A DNA stretch of 64,000 nucleotides from Geofilum rhodophaeum (GCF_002210225.1 NZ_MWUJ01000004.1:62001-126000); one strand, 5' to 3'; positions 1 to 10,147 are shown, counted from the first letter of the stretch. The notes: generated from the sequence alone by a model not told the origin. Numbers and translations: made by a program.

Positions 1-1001
1 GGCATAAGTGGCGCGCGCGTAGGATCCCACTGATCATTGCCACCAAGCACACGATCCAGAGTGAGTTCCCGGGCTTCTTCAGCAGTCAGGTGGTGCGACC
101 AGCTGACCCTCTCGTGGGTTAAGGCTCCCGGACCATAATTTTCATATTCGGCATAAAACACCGTGGCTTCGGCGTGGGGCTTGTTCCAATTGTGCCAGCC
201 TTCGGGCTTAATGGAGGCATCCATATAGGTGCGCATAAATACCGTTTGGGCATGATCTCGCCAGGGGCGTCCCAGGTAAACCGAAGCCTCCGGGGCCCTA
301 CTCTCAATGCGACAATTATTAAAAACAAAACCATGGGGGGTGTCGGCCTCGGTGGAAGCTGCAGTAATATAACTGCCCTTGAGCGGGACTATGGTGCAGG
401 CCTCGAACCAGGCGGTGGCCCATCCAAAAATAAAATCGACGGTGCCCTGGATGTAGCAGTTGTAATAAAACTGTCGGCTGCCTGCCTGATTAGGATACAA
501 GGTATCCTGATGCCCCAGAAAACGACAATTATTAAAAACGGCCTTGTCGCCACTTACCCGTACTGCTACCGCCTGACCAACGGGACCCGCACTGTTTTCA
601 AAAGTAATGTTGTGCGCTGTAAATCCCTCGCCAAAAACAAAAAAAGCAGAAGACCCGGTGGTACCCATTTCTTCCCCAAAAACATTGGGCTTTTGGGCAA
701 AATCGTCGTAGGTAAGCACCACATCCTGAGGATTACTCCCCCAAAACACGACATTGGTCTTCGAGGCGGGTAAAACCAGCTTTTCTTTATAAGTACCGGG
801 ACGAATAACCACTATGGTGGCCTCCTTTCGGAAATCCGGAATGGCCATAACAGCTTCCTGAACCGAAGTGAAATCACCGCTGCCATCGGCCGCAACCACA
901 AAATGAGCTGCCGGTTCCTCCTCCGGTAAAACGGCACTGCCGGCCCCCCATAGAGGGGCCAGCAGTCCGACAAAAAACATCAACATCCAACTTCTTCGCA
1001 T
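1..1001 (-). CDS. Pectinesterase (CE8), C-terminus cut by window edge
   Basis: Predicted pectin methylesterase, which removes methyl esters from homogalacturonan so that pectate lyases can cut it. The ATG at 1001 is followed by a hydrophobic signal peptide (MRRSWMLMFFVGLLAPLWGA), then a right-handed beta-helix domain. The family's active-site blocks are visible in order: GQAVAVRV, GHQDTLY with the catalytic Asp, DFIFG with the nucleophilic Asp, and LGRPWRD with the substrate-binding Arg. The frame is open to position 1, so the last part of the protein lies outside the window; 333 codons are present, near full length for the family. It begins 10 bp after the stop of the pectate lyase gene on the same strand, so the two are very likely one transcript. 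Family assignment is firm; export to periplasm or surface is inferred. Confidence 0.93.
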   Translation of the reverse strand, partial: MRRSWMLMFFVGLLAPLWGAGSAVLPEEEPAAHFVVAADGSGDFTSVQEAVMAIPDFRKEATIVVIRPGTYKEKLVLPASKTNVVFWGSNPQDVVLTYDDFAQKPNVFGEEMGTTGSSAFFVFGEGFTAHNITFENSAGPVGQAVAVRVSGDKAVFNNCRFLGHQDTLYPNQAGSRQFYYNCYIQGTVDFIFGWATAWFEACTIVPLKGSYITAASTEADTPHGFVFNNCRIESRAPEASVYLGRPWRDHAQTVFMRTYMDASIKPEGWHNWNKPHAEATVFYAEYENYGPGALTHERVSWSHHLTAEEARELTLDRVLGGNDQWDPTRAPLM

Positions 1002-1011
1002 ATCCTTAGCT

Positions 1012-2736
1012 TTACAACTGCAATTTAACAACTTGTTTACTTCCATCAATCAATCGTACTTCTACCAGGTACAGCCCCTTATTTAATCCGCTTACAGGAA
1101 CAACCTGCTCATTAGCGTGGACCGGGGTTTGTTTAACCAATGTTCCCGACGGAGTGTATATACGCACGGCGGCTATGGCTGTGGAGCGACTTACGACTTT
1201 AAAATGGTCGGTGGCGGGATTGGGGAATAAGCTTACCCCTTCCATACTGACTATTTCAGGGTTAGAGGCAATTACCTCATCGGAATAACCGTAATCGTCC
1301 ACATAATTGGCAACACCCTGCGCCAACTTTGCTTTGGTTATGGGTGCAACAAGACTGTTGAGATACACCTCTACATTGGTAAACATGGTGCTTAAGGTAT
1401 AGGCATTGCCGTCCGCAGCATTATTGGGATCGAGGCCAAAAGTAGTCTCCCAAGCATCGGGCGTACCGTCGGTATCGGCATCAGCCGGGGCAGCAAGAGA
1501 TTCCAGCACTGGCCATCCGCCTACATCGGCCTGACTGTCGATGAGGCCGTTGGTGCTGCCATTTGAACCGGTATAAGTATAAGTCCCCTCGCGGGTTTCG
1601 CGCACCACACGAACATCTACCGCATCGCGCACCAGACTGGCCCCGGCATAGCCCAAAACCGCCTCATAAGCATCCTGAGCCGAATGTGTGGTTATCTGTC
1701 CCTTATCAAACTCCACATCGGAACGCAACTCAGCTTTGGGTTTGGAACTGTACTTAGGGTGAATACCCACCCAATTATCGTTGTTCACACTGGCATATTC
1801 GGTGTTGTGATTGCCGTTGACATAGAAAGTGCCCCACACACCGGCCGGCTGTTCATTTCCCCCGTTATCCGGATAAGGATAAGGCTGAAAAATACGCCCC
1901 CTGTTACTGCTGGCGGGACCTGGCTTATAATAATTATTGACCATATTGTAACTGCCGCCCTCTCCGGCGTAACCGTTATTGCCGCCCCAGTTAAAAATAA
2001 CATTGTTTCGAAAATCAACCAACTCTTGGTCGGGAAGATTGGAATAACGGCTGCCACAAAAACGGGCTACACGACTGTCGTGATGGGCCATCAGATTGTG
2101 ATGAAAACTGGCCTTTTTGCCACCCCAAATGCCCATATAGCCGTGCTTACCTTTGTCGTGCACCGAATTGCGTAAGCTCTCCGAAAGTATACACCACTGC
2201 ATGGTAAAGTTACTGTTGTCGTAAAACGAAGAAGCCTCATCAGTGGCCCAACTCATGGTGCAGTGGTCCAAAATAATATCTTGTTGCTCCCGGCCCCAGA
2301 TGGCATCGTTCTCGGTAGCCTTCTCGTCACCCATTCGAAACCGCAAAAAGCGAATGATGAGATTATTTGCCCTTACCTGAACCGTATGATTTTTCAGCGT
2401 AATACCATCACCCGGTGCCGTTTGTCCCGCAATGGTCAGGTTTCCATTACGGATGGTAACCGTGCTCAGCAATTCAATGGTTCCCGAAACGGCAAAAACC
2501 ACGGTACGCGCACCGCTCTGAGTTTCAACGGCATCTCGAAAAGAACCAGCACCTGAATTGTTGAGGTTGGTAACATAAATGATGCGACCACCGCGACCGC
2601 CCGTAACAAACCTTCCGTGTCCTTCAGCACCCGGAAAAGCTACAGGAGTAGTATTTTCGATCACCTGTGCGGTCAGATTGCCGAGCGAAAAAAGCATCGT
2701 ACAAACTGCCATACCCAATGTGTAAATCTTTTTCAT
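1012..2736 (-). CDS. Secreted pectate lyase (PL1-like) with T9SS sorting domain
   Basis: Cleaves de-esterified pectin by beta-elimination. I start it at the ATG at 2736 (574 aa), because this gives a clean signal peptide (MKKIYTLGMAVCTMLFSLGN) and the upstream extension is not signal-like. The mature protein opens with AFPGAEGHG, typical of this lyase group, and has the beta-helix motifs IILDHCTMSW and HHDSRVARF, whose arginines match the PL1 active site. A dockerin-like calcium motif (DADTDGTPDAWE) follows the catalytic domain. The last 75 or so residues (VSLFPNPATDHF to the C-terminal KLQL) are a type A T9SS sorting domain, so the enzyme should be exported to the surface or medium. It leads the operon with the pectinesterase and is divergent from the hybrid sensor, its likely regulator. 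Confidence 0.92.
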   Translation of the reverse strand: MKKIYTLGMAVCTMLFSLGNLTAQVIENTTPVAFPGAEGHGRFVTGGRGGRIIYVTNLNNSGAGSFRDAVETQSGARTVVFAVSGTIELLSTVTIRNGNLTIAGQTAPGDGITLKNHTVQVRANNLIIRFLRFRMGDEKATENDAIWGREQQDIILDHCTMSWATDEASSFYDNSNFTMQWCILSESLRNSVHDKGKHGYMGIWGGKKASFHHNLMAHHDSRVARFCGSRYSNLPDQELVDFRNNVIFNWGGNNGYAGEGGSYNMVNNYYKPGPASSNRGRIFQPYPYPDNGGNEQPAGVWGTFYVNGNHNTEYASVNNDNWVGIHPKYSSKPKAELRSDVEFDKGQITTHSAQDAYEAVLGYAGASLVRDAVDVRVVRETREGTYTYTGSNGSTNGLIDSQADVGGWPVLESLAAPADADTDGTPDAWETTFGLDPNNAADGNAYTLSTMFTNVEVYLNSLVAPITKAKLAQGVANYVDDYGYSDEVIASNPEIVSMEGVSLFPNPATDHFKVVSRSTAIAAVRIYTPSGTLVKQTPVHANEQVVPVSGLNKGLYLVEVRLIDGSKQVVKLQL

Positions 2737-2766
2737 ATTCTTAATATCGTAAGGTTTCTTTCTCAA

Positions 2767-2774
2767 CAAAATTA
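2767..2774 (-). promoter_or_regulatory. Putative -7 element of the pectate lyase promoter
   Basis: On the minus strand this reads TAATTTTG, matching the Bacteroidota -7 consensus TAnnTTTG. A weak -33 match, CTTG at 2796-2799, lies 21 bp further upstream. The implied leader to the ATG at 2736 is about 25 nt. Motif match only. Confidence 0.35.
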
Positions 2775-2940
2775 AACAAACCTTCCACTTGTAAGCAAGC
2801 CAAAGTAACATGCAACAAAAACCCCAACATATTTGGTCACAATACACCACCTGTTAAAGGTAGTGCGGACAATAATTCCAGTTTAACAATCAATTTTTCC
2901 ACCCGCTTTGCGACTTAAACAAAACTCTTAACTTTTTAAC

Positions 2941-2948
2941 TATATTTG
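2941..2948 (+). promoter_or_regulatory. Putative -7 element of the hybrid sensor promoter
   Basis: TATATTTG is an exact TAnnTTTG match, 35 bp upstream of the ATG at 2984. The nearest TTTG (2907-2910) is 30 bp upstream, longer than the usual -33 spacing, so either the promoter is activator-dependent or the match is chance. Confidence 0.4.
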
Positions 2949-2983
2949 TATTCTCTGCTGAAATCACCACCAAACAAGAGCAA

Positions 2984-5900
2984 ATGATCAAAGCATTCTT
3001 ACCAATTCTGAGCCTTTTTACCACCGTCCTCTGGGGACAGACTATAAGCGAGAACACAAGAGCAGAAATCCTGCGCTTTGAGCACTACAACACCTCCAGG
3101 GGCCTGTCTCAAAACACAGCCACCAGCATACTTTGTGATTCGAAGGGCTTTTTATGGATTGGCACCAACAACGGACTGAATCGCTTTGATGGAAATCGGT
3201 TTAGGGTATTCATGAATGAAGAAGGGGGCGAGCAGTATTTTACCCACAACCGCATCATCAATATTTGGGAAGACAACAAAGGCTTCATCTGGTTTGAAAC
3301 CCACGACGGACACTACCATTATTTTGACCCTGTTAAAGAGACTTTTCAGTCGCTTTCGTATTTGATTTCTGATTTGGAAGAAGGACAATCTGTTTTCACC
3401 GAATTTCTGCAATACTCCGACAATGAAATCTGGCTGGGTCTGACCACCAAAGGGGTTTTGCGTTTGATGTACAATAAGGATTTGCACCAATATGATGTAA
3501 GCCATTATACCTCCAGGGGCCAACACGCCATTACCAACAATCACGTATCTTTCATCCATTCCGATCGAAACGGCAACATCTGGATTGGCACCCAAAGAGG
3601 TCTCACCCAAATAGATAAAGAGAGTCTGCAACAAAGTCACCCGGTTTTTAACCACCTTCTAATTTCGCACAGCTTTACCACCATGGTTGAAACAGCTACC
3701 GAACTGTGGTTTGGCACCCGGGAAGACGGCATTCTGAAATTTCAAAAAAACAGCCAGCACTACACCTTTATAAACACACAAAACACCCCTTCCCTTAAGA
3801 GCGACAACATTACCCACCTCCACATCACCAAAACGGGTACCGTTTTGGCGGCTCTTGCGCAAAACGGCATGCAGGTTTTCACCCCGCGTTTGAACCAGTG
3901 GCAGGACATTTCCTTAAGAGGTCAGCAAATTGAACAGGTGTATGAAGACCAGCAAAATATGGTTTGGCTGACTACCGAAGCCCTTGGTATAACGGGCTTC
4001 AACCTGGAAACTGCCGAATCAGAATTTCATTATTTCATAGACCCGAACCAATCCACCTTGCCCGATTCGGAGCGACACATTTTTTACGAAGACAGTAAAG
4101 GGAATTTGTGGATCGGAACGCATGAAGGGGGCCTGAACCTATACGACAGAAAGCGCAAAGACTTTCGTCAATTCAAAAACAACCCCCAGGATCCGCACTC
4201 TCTTTCGACCAACATTGTAATGTGTATTACTGAGGATCACAGTGGACAGTTGTGGGTCGGAACCGGTCAATTCCAGGGCAGTCTCGAAAAGGTTATTCTC
4301 AAAGATGCGGCCTTCGACCACCTGCTGCCACGCACCGAAGCCAGGCACATTTCGGACAACATAGTGCGGGCTGTTTTTGAAGACCCCCAGAAGCGCATTT
4401 GGGCGGCTACTAAAGCCGGACGACTCCATGTCTTTCAGAACGGCCGTCAAATTCATGTATTTGAACAATTCCCTACCAACAAAGGCCTGTTAACCGGCGT
4501 AAATGTTTATACCATAATGCTGGACAAAGACGGCTACCTCTGGCTCGGTTCAAAAGGCAAGGGCCTATTGGTAAGTCAACACCCCCTAAACAGCTACCAA
4601 CACCCGGCAGAAATTCGCTTCACCAATTACCAACCAGAAGAGAACGATTCGGGAAGCCTGAGTCACATCAACATTTACAGCCTGGTTCAGGATCCCAGCG
4701 GACACATTTGGGTAGGCACCTATGGAAATGGGCTGAATTTGGGAGTGAAGCAAGAAGACGGAAGCTACCGCTTCCGTCGCTACAACACCGCCAACTCCAC
4801 CCTCAGCAGCAACCTGGTAAGACACATATTGGTCGATCAAAAAAATCGCCTGTGGGTAGCCACAGGCTACGGACTCAACCTCTTCGAAAACAATCCGGCA
4901 GAGGGGCATCCCATACGTATCCGCAACTTTTACGCCAGCATGGCCCCCCACACCCTGAGTGTAAACGACATCATTCATCTGTTTGAAGACAAAGAAGGAA
5001 CACTCTGGCTGGCCACCTACGGTGGCGGCGTTAACCGGCTCGACTCCCTTAGCCGGGAGGATGCTTACTTCACTAAATTTGATGAAATGGGCGGTTTGAG
5101 CAACAATGTTGTTTATTCCATCACAGACGACTTCAGCGGCAACCACCTTTGGTTCAGCACCGAAAACGGCCTAAGCCGTTTTCATTTGAGCAACAGCACC
5201 TTCGAGATTTTCAACAGCAACAACGGCCTCAACTTCGACAGTTTTTCAGAAAACACCGTTTACCAAACTACCAACGGAACCCTGCTGTTTGGCGGATTCA
5301 TGGGTATAGAAATTATCGAACCCAGCCGCATTGAAATTCCCAAATGGAACAAAAGAGCAGAGCTCACCAACTTCCAGCTCTTCAACAAAGCCGTACCCAT
5401 TGGTCCCGACGAGCCCTTGAAAAAAAGCATTGCCTACACCAACGAAATCACCCTCAAAAACAACCAGAACAGCTTCAGTTTTGAGTTTTCGTCGATGGAT
5501 TACATGGACCCGGTAAAAACCCAATACGCCTACAAGCTGGATGAATTTGATCCCGACTGGACCATTGTTTCGGGCGATCGACGTGCCATCTACACCAACC
5601 TCTCCCCCGGAAAATACCTCTTCAGAGTAAAAGCCACCAATCGCAAGGGCGAATGGATCACCAATCAGCGCATCCTGCGCATCACCATACTGCCACCCTG
5701 GTACAAAACAACCTGGGCCTTCCTCCTCTATTCCTTGCTCATTGGAATGTTGTTTTACATCATAGCCACCACTGTGGCCAAAATTAACCAGTACCGCAAC
5801 GAACTCCAGATCGAAAAGCGGGTAAATGAGATGAAGCTCCGCTTTTTCACAAACATTTCGCACGAAATCAGAACCCCGTTAACCCTAATACTGGGGCCCA

Positions 5901-7390
5901 TAGACGACATGTTGCAAAAAGACCTCAGCAACAACGACAAACCGCGTCTCGAAATCATACGAAAAAACGGCAAACGGATGTTGCAGCTCACCAACCAACT
6001 GCTCGATTTCAGAAAAATACAAAACAACAAAATGCAGCTGAAAGTGCGTTCCTTTGAGTTGGTCGCCTTCACCCGCAGCATATACGAAAGCTTTGTTCCC
6101 CTGGCTCTGCACAAAAAAATTGCCTATCACTTCAGCACCGACCTCGAACATTGCGAAGTTTGGGCCGACCCGACCAAATTAGATACCATCATTTACAACC
6201 TGCTTTCGAACGCCCTTAAATTTACCGAAGCCGAAAAGGAAGTGAGACTGCACCTGTCCATTAACCCCGCCGACGAACAAATAGAAATTACCGTAAGCGA
6301 CCAGGGCCGGGGCATTGCTGCCGCCAACCTTAATCAGCTTTTTGATCGTTATACCATCCTTAGCGGAGAAGAGCTCGCCGGCACCGGCATAGGGCTCTCC
6401 TTAAGCAACGAGCTGGCCCGTCTGCACCACGGCGAAATCATCGTAGCATCGGAAGAAAACCAAGGCAGCACCTTTACCCTTCGACTGCGCCAGGGTAAAA
6501 AGCATTTTGAAAAGGACCATCGCATAATATGGAGCGAACAAAACGACGCCCTTCAGCCCGTGACCAATCTTCATACCGAAGAAGATTTGCCCAGCCCAAA
6601 AAGCGCCAGCGTTCTGGCAGATCCACTGGATAAGCGTCCCTCCATATTGGTCGTGGAAGACAACCCTGAAATTGGAGATTACGTCTGTCGTTCGCTCAGT
6701 CCCGAGTTCAGCACCATTTTGGCAGGCAACGGCCAGGAGGCTCTGGACTTGCTCGAGAACCAGAACCCCGACCTGATTGTATCCGACATTATGATGCCGG
6801 TGATGGACGGAATGGAAATGACCGAAAAAATAAAAGGCAACTTCAGCACCAGCCACATCCCCATTATTCTGCTTACCGCCAAATCGGGCGTAGAAGACCA
6901 GATTGCCGGCGTGGAGCTCGGAGCCGACGCCTACCTGGTGAAACCCTTCAATGCCGGCTATCTCAAAGCCATGGTTAAAAACCTGATTGAGCAACGCCGC
7001 CATGTGATAGCGAAATTCCGCGACAACAAAACCATTGATCCCTCCACCCTGAAGGTAAACTCCAAAGACGAAGAATTCCTCCAAAAGCTGATCAGCTATG
7101 TAGAAGAAAACCATGCCGAAGACTTCACCATCGAAGAGCTGGCAGACACCCTCTGCGTTAGTCGCACGGTCTTCTACAACAAAGTCAAAGGCCTCACCGG
7201 ACTGAGCCCCGTTGAATTTGTGCGGCAACTCAAACTAAAAATTGCGGCCCACCTGCTGACCCAGGGCTACAACGTATCCGAAGCAGCCATAAAAGTGGGA
7301 TTTAACGATGCACGCTATTTCAGTCGGCAATTCAAAGCCCTCTTTGGTTACCTGCCCAGCAAACACCTCGAAAAATCAAAAGAAGACTAA
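2984..7390 (+). CDS. Hybrid two-component system (HTCS) sensor/AraC regulator
   Basis: One polypeptide of 1468 aa that senses a periplasmic glycan fragment and activates transcription. In order: signal peptide (1-18); two seven-bladed propellers built of repeats such as WIGTNNGLNRFDG and WVGTYGNGLNLG (about 30-760); a Y_Y_Y domain (about 828-893); a membrane segment (about 906-930); a HisKA domain with phospho-acceptor His960 in ISHEIRTPL; an ATPase domain with GRGIA and GTGIGLSL; a receiver with phospho-acceptor Asp1268 in VSDIMMPVMDG; and an AraC-type helix-turn-helix at the C-terminus (about 1381-1465). All key residues are present. It diverges from the pectate lyase/pectinesterase operon, so a pectin oligosaccharide is the likely signal. 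It also converges on the susCD operon at 7.7-13.4 kb, which it might control too. Confidence 0.95.
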   Translation: MIKAFLPILSLFTTVLWGQTISENTRAEILRFEHYNTSRGLSQNTATSILCDSKGFLWIGTNNGLNRFDGNRFRVFMNEEGGEQYFTHNRIINIWEDNKGFIWFETHDGHYHYFDPVKETFQSLSYLISDLEEGQSVFTEFLQYSDNEIWLGLTTKGVLRLMYNKDLHQYDVSHYTSRGQHAITNNHVSFIHSDRNGNIWIGTQRGLTQIDKESLQQSHPVFNHLLISHSFTTMVETATELWFGTREDGILKFQKNSQHYTFINTQNTPSLKSDNITHLHITKTGTVLAALAQNGMQVFTPRLNQWQDISLRGQQIEQVYEDQQNMVWLTTEALGITGFNLETAESEFHYFIDPNQSTLPDSERHIFYEDSKGNLWIGTHEGGLNLYDRKRKDFRQFKNNPQDPHSLSTNIVMCITEDHSGQLWVGTGQFQGSLEKVILKDAAFDHLLPRTEARHISDNIVRAVFEDPQKRIWAATKAGRLHVFQNGRQIHVFEQFPTNKGLLTGVNVYTIMLDKDGYLWLGSKGKGLLVSQHPLNSYQHPAEIRFTNYQPEENDSGSLSHINIYSLVQDPSGHIWVGTYGNGLNLGVKQEDGSYRFRRYNTANSTLSSNLVRHILVDQKNRLWVATGYGLNLFENNPAEGHPIRIRNFYASMAPHTLSVNDIIHLFEDKEGTLWLATYGGGVNRLDSLSREDAYFTKFDEMGGLSNNVVYSITDDFSGNHLWFSTENGLSRFHLSNSTFEIFNSNNGLNFDSFSENTVYQTTNGTLLFGGFMGIEIIEPSRIEIPKWNKRAELTNFQLFNKAVPIGPDEPLKKSIAYTNEITLKNNQNSFSFEFSSMDYMDPVKTQYAYKLDEFDPDWTIVSGDRRAIYTNLSPGKYLFRVKATNRKGEWITNQRILRITILPPWYKTTWAFLLYSLLIGMLFYIIATTVAKINQYRNELQIEKRVNEMKLRFFTNISHEIRTPLTLILGPIDDMLQKDLSNNDKPRLEIIRKNGKRMLQLTNQLLDFRKIQNNKMQLKVRSFELVAFTRSIYESFVPLALHKKIAYHFSTDLEHCEVWADPTKLDTIIYNLLSNALKFTEAEKEVRLHLSINPADEQIEITVSDQGRGIAAANLNQLFDRYTILSGEELAGTGIGLSLSNELARLHHGEIIVASEENQGSTFTLRLRQGKKHFEKDHRIIWSEQNDALQPVTNLHTEEDLPSPKSASVLADPLDKRPSILVVEDNPEIGDYVCRSLSPEFSTILAGNGQEALDLLENQNPDLIVSDIMMPVMDGMEMTEKIKGNFSTSHIPIILLTAKSGVEDQIAGVELGADAYLVKPFNAGYLKAMVKNLIEQRRHVIAKFRDNKTIDPSTLKVNSKDEEFLQKLISYVEENHAEDFTIEELADTLCVSRTVFYNKVKGLTGLSPVEFVRQLKLKIAAHLLTQGYNVSEAAIKVGFNDARYFSRQFKALFGYLPSKHLEKSKED

Positions 7391-7480
7391 AAATAAGCTC
7401 ATGAAACCAGCCAAATAGCCCTCTGGATAAAAACACAGTCGCTACCCTGGTATATAGCCGGCATGCACATGAAACACTAA

Positions 7481-7567
7481 AGCTGGCACAAAGGAACCGT
7501 CCACGGGATCCTAACCCTGCAACTGGCACCCGGCGGCGGCACCGCCATAGAGTTCAATAAAAACTAG
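7481..7567 (+). pseudogene. Remnant 3' end of a glycosidase-like gene
   Basis: Between an in-frame TAA (7478-7480) and a TAG (7565-7567) lies a frame encoding WHKGTVHG...LQLAPGGGTAIEF. The LAPGGG-x-A ending resembles the extreme C-terminus of GH97-type hydrolases; compare SGGGWAAIV at the end of the GH97 at 56.3 kb. There is no start codon and no upstream catalytic domain, so if real it is debris of a lost gene. Identification rests on one short motif. Confidence 0.3.
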
Positions 7568-7581
7568 ACCGCAGAGAAAAA

Positions 7582-7618
7582 AAACACCCCCGGAAGATTC
7601 GTTCTTCCGGGGGTGTTT
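7582..7618. terminator. Bidirectional intrinsic terminator
   Basis: A perfect 16-bp stem (7582-7597 with 7603-7618) closes on a 5-nt loop (TTCGT). An A-run on the left and T-rich sequence on the right make it suitable for both strands. It separates the hybrid sensor gene from the convergent lipoprotein gene. Confidence 0.88.
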
Positions 7619-7675
7619 GTATTAAATCAACTACTGTCGGCATATATCATACCTTCAGAAGTTTGGCGTTACAAT

Positions 7676-8434
7676 TTAGAGCTCCACAACCTCACCAAGC
7701 GAAAAAGGTACGCTGGCAGATTCTCCAAAATCACCTTCTACTTCAGCCAGTACTTCTTCACCAAAAGTAAGTGTAACCAATCCAGGAGCTCCCACACCAT
7801 CACCATAACTGTCGTTTACAACAAGTGTGTAACTTCCATCCTCCAGACATAAGTCTACAGATATTGAGGCCTGTCCATCTTCGAATCCTCCACCGGAAGC
7901 AACGACCTCTTCCTCAGCATCAAGAATTTCCCAACTGGTTTCACTACCGTAATCATCAAAAACAATGCTGAGGTTAACTTCATTGTGCGCACACGGTGGC
8001 TTAACATAAACATCTGCACCAAAATAGGAAAACTCAGCCAAATAAGGATTTACAAATTGATCATCCAGCTCTAACTCTAAGGAAAAATCCTCTCCAATTG
8101 GAGCACTATCAGATACGGATAAAGTCACCACCAGAGTATCCACTCCCGCAGGGAAAGAAACCGTGCTGGTACTATTAAAATAGGAAACATCTTCTCCTCT
8201 AAAATAGAGCGGCACTTCAATAGCATTATTCGTTCCATTACGAATAATGGTCAATTCAAAATCAGTCTCGCCAGATGCGATCTCGATTCGAGACGGATTA
8301 TCAGCAAGGAAGCGCACACCATCTGACGACACATTTACAGGTCCTCGTTCCACACTAACTTCCTCATCGCATCCAATTACGGACAAGCCAAGCAAAATGA
8401 CCAAGGCACCAAAGGAACTAAAATATCTTTTCAT
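7676..8434 (-). CDS. SusE/F-position outer-membrane lipoprotein, Calx-beta-like
   Basis: A 252-aa lipoprotein with a lipobox (LSVIGC, Cys22) after a short signal peptide. Residues about 45-140 resemble a Calx-beta or DUF1735-type immunoglobulin fold (IASGETDFELTIIRNG, VDTLVVTLSVSDSAPIGEDF). The C-terminal part contains SWEILDAEEEVVASGG and LEDGSYTLVVNDSYGDGVG, a beta-sandwich motif common in Bacteroidota surface proteins. It is the last gene of the susC-susD operon, 28 bp after the susD stop, in the position normally held by a surface glycan-binding protein. It is not recognisably SusE or SusF; glycan binding is inferred from position. The coding sequence is notably AT-rich. Confidence 0.75.
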   Translation of the reverse strand: MKRYFSSFGALVILLGLSVIGCDEEVSVERGPVNVSSDGVRFLADNPSRIEIASGETDFELTIIRNGTNNAIEVPLYFRGEDVSYFNSTSTVSFPAGVDTLVVTLSVSDSAPIGEDFSLELELDDQFVNPYLAEFSYFGADVYVKPPCAHNEVNLSIVFDDYGSETSWEILDAEEEVVASGGGFEDGQASISVDLCLEDGSYTLVVNDSYGDGVGAPGLVTLTFGEEVLAEVEGDFGESASVPFSLGEVVEL

Positions 8435-8462
8435 AAAAATAATTTTAATTGTCTGTGAATTA

Positions 8463-10115
8463 TTAATCAGTTACAGGGTCTGACAACCCGGCACCCTCAC
8501 CGGATACAGGTTGAGCTCCGCCTGAATTATTATCCGTTTCACTAATTCCCATATTTGAGTTAATCTCTCGCTGAGGAATACGTAACAAAAGCCATGGATC
8601 GTTATAAGCCATATTAAAACGCATGGCAATGGGAAAATTTGAAGTAGTTGAGCTATTAAATCTAACAATATTCTTTTGCAGTCTGAGGATATCGAAGAAG
8701 GAGAAACCCTCTCCCCAAAGTTCAATTCTTCTTTGCTTCCAAACTTCGATTTGAAATTGCTCAGCAGAACCTGCACTTACAGTATAGGATGGATCCCTAT
8801 AATCTTTCATAAAGGTCTCAAGCAAAGTAGCAGCAGCACCAACGTCTCCACTCATAGCTAAGGCCTCCGCTTCAATCAAAAGCATCTCCTCAGATCGCAT
8901 AATAACCCAATCGGCAGAATTATCTCCATTACCAAACACATTATCTGTTGGTCCAAATTTCACATTCGTATATGGTGAAAATGGCATCTTAACATCAGTT
9001 ATGCTCAATGGGCCAATAGGTTCACCTTCATGCCCGGGCCATGAAAGGTCTTCTAATATTGGAGAGTTAAGACTCTCATCTACCCACCATCCCTTTCTAA
9101 CATCAGTCGCTGGAATCTTTGCCCACAACAACGAGCTTATGCTCATATACTGGCCAACATTGGCAGTATAACTATTACCTGCAAAGGAGCTTAATTTAGA
9201 GGGCCAGGTATCGTAATTACTGGAAATATTAACGGGATTAATCAGCACTGCCCACATCCAGTTGGCTGCAGAAGCGTCGTTGAACCCGGGCTTACCGGCA
9301 TCCTCCTTTGAAAGAAACTCGAATCCAGCTCTGGCATCTGCAGCATCTGATGCAGCATTCTCCCAGTTTTGCATTACCAGGTGTACGCGAGCCCGAATAC
9401 CGTAGGCGACAGCTTGATTCACAGCAGCCTTATTCGGCCTAGAAAAACCCTCTAAAAGCTCAATTGCTTGATTCAAATCAGACAAAATCAAATCATAAAC
9501 TGCCTGGACTGTAGCTCTCGGATTGTTTGTAGGATCGCCCTCCATTTCGTTAGTGATGATTGGAATAGCTGGCTTATCTTCATTGCCTTTGTATGTAAAC
9601 TGGTACATCTGTACAAGATTAAAATAATCAAAGGCACGAACGGCAAGCGCCTGACCACGATAATAGTCTAACATTTCGCTGTCAGAGTCCTCGGGAATTG
9701 CAGCCAATAGATCATTTGCCAATTTAATCTGCTTGTAGAACAAAGCCCATCTGATATAGGGGCTGGCATAAGTGTATGTCCTATCAGAAAACTCCAAAGG
9801 AGTGGCGAACCAGTTATAACCGGCATCCGGACTAACTATGTCGGCACCATTATGATCCCAAGCCAATGTAACCGATGCATAACCAAAATCATCGGATCGT
9901 TCAGATGCAGGCAAGGCAGGATACTGCGTTCCAAGAATTGCATACATACCATTCAAGTCGGCAGAAAGCCTCTCCGGTATCAATGCGGCAACTTCTTGCT
10001 TTTGTTCTTCTGTGAGAATTGATCCATCTGGACTCGTAACCAAATCATCAGTACATGAAACCAGTAATGAAAGGGCTACAAAAGGAACAAAGACTCTATT
10101 AATAAATTTCTTCAT
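8463..10115 (-). CDS. susD: SusD-like glycan-binding lipoprotein (locus 1)
   Basis: RagB/SusD-family outer-membrane lipoprotein of 550 aa that caps the SusC channel and binds oligosaccharides. The start at 10115 (MKKFINRVFVPF) gives a lipobox ending LSLLVSC; an ATG three codons upstream is possible. Family features include the TPR-like helical region with LDYYRGQALAVRAFDYFNLVQ and the C-terminal RRIELWGEGFSFFDILRLQ followed by LLRIPQREINSN. It lies 32 bp after susC and before the lipoprotein gene. No glycosidase is in the operon, so the substrate is unknown. Base composition is low in G+C compared with the other PULs here. Confidence 0.93.
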   Translation of the reverse strand: MKKFINRVFVPFVALSLLVSCTDDLVTSPDGSILTEEQKQEVAALIPERLSADLNGMYAILGTQYPALPASERSDDFGYASVTLAWDHNGADIVSPDAGYNWFATPLEFSDRTYTYASPYIRWALFYKQIKLANDLLAAIPEDSDSEMLDYYRGQALAVRAFDYFNLVQMYQFTYKGNEDKPAIPIITNEMEGDPTNNPRATVQAVYDLILSDLNQAIELLEGFSRPNKAAVNQAVAYGIRARVHLVMQNWENAASDAADARAGFEFLSKEDAGKPGFNDASAANWMWAVLINPVNISSNYDTWPSKLSSFAGNSYTANVGQYMSISSLLWAKIPATDVRKGWWVDESLNSPILEDLSWPGHEGEPIGPLSITDVKMPFSPYTNVKFGPTDNVFGNGDNSADWVIMRSEEMLLIEAEALAMSGDVGAAATLLETFMKDYRDPSYTVSAGSAEQFQIEVWKQRRIELWGEGFSFFDILRLQKNIVRFNSSTTSNFPIAMRFNMAYNDPWLLLRIPQREINSNMGISETDNNSGGAQPVSGEGAGLSDPVTD

Positions 10116-10147
10116 AATAATCAACTTTTTTAGTTTTCAACTCTTGG

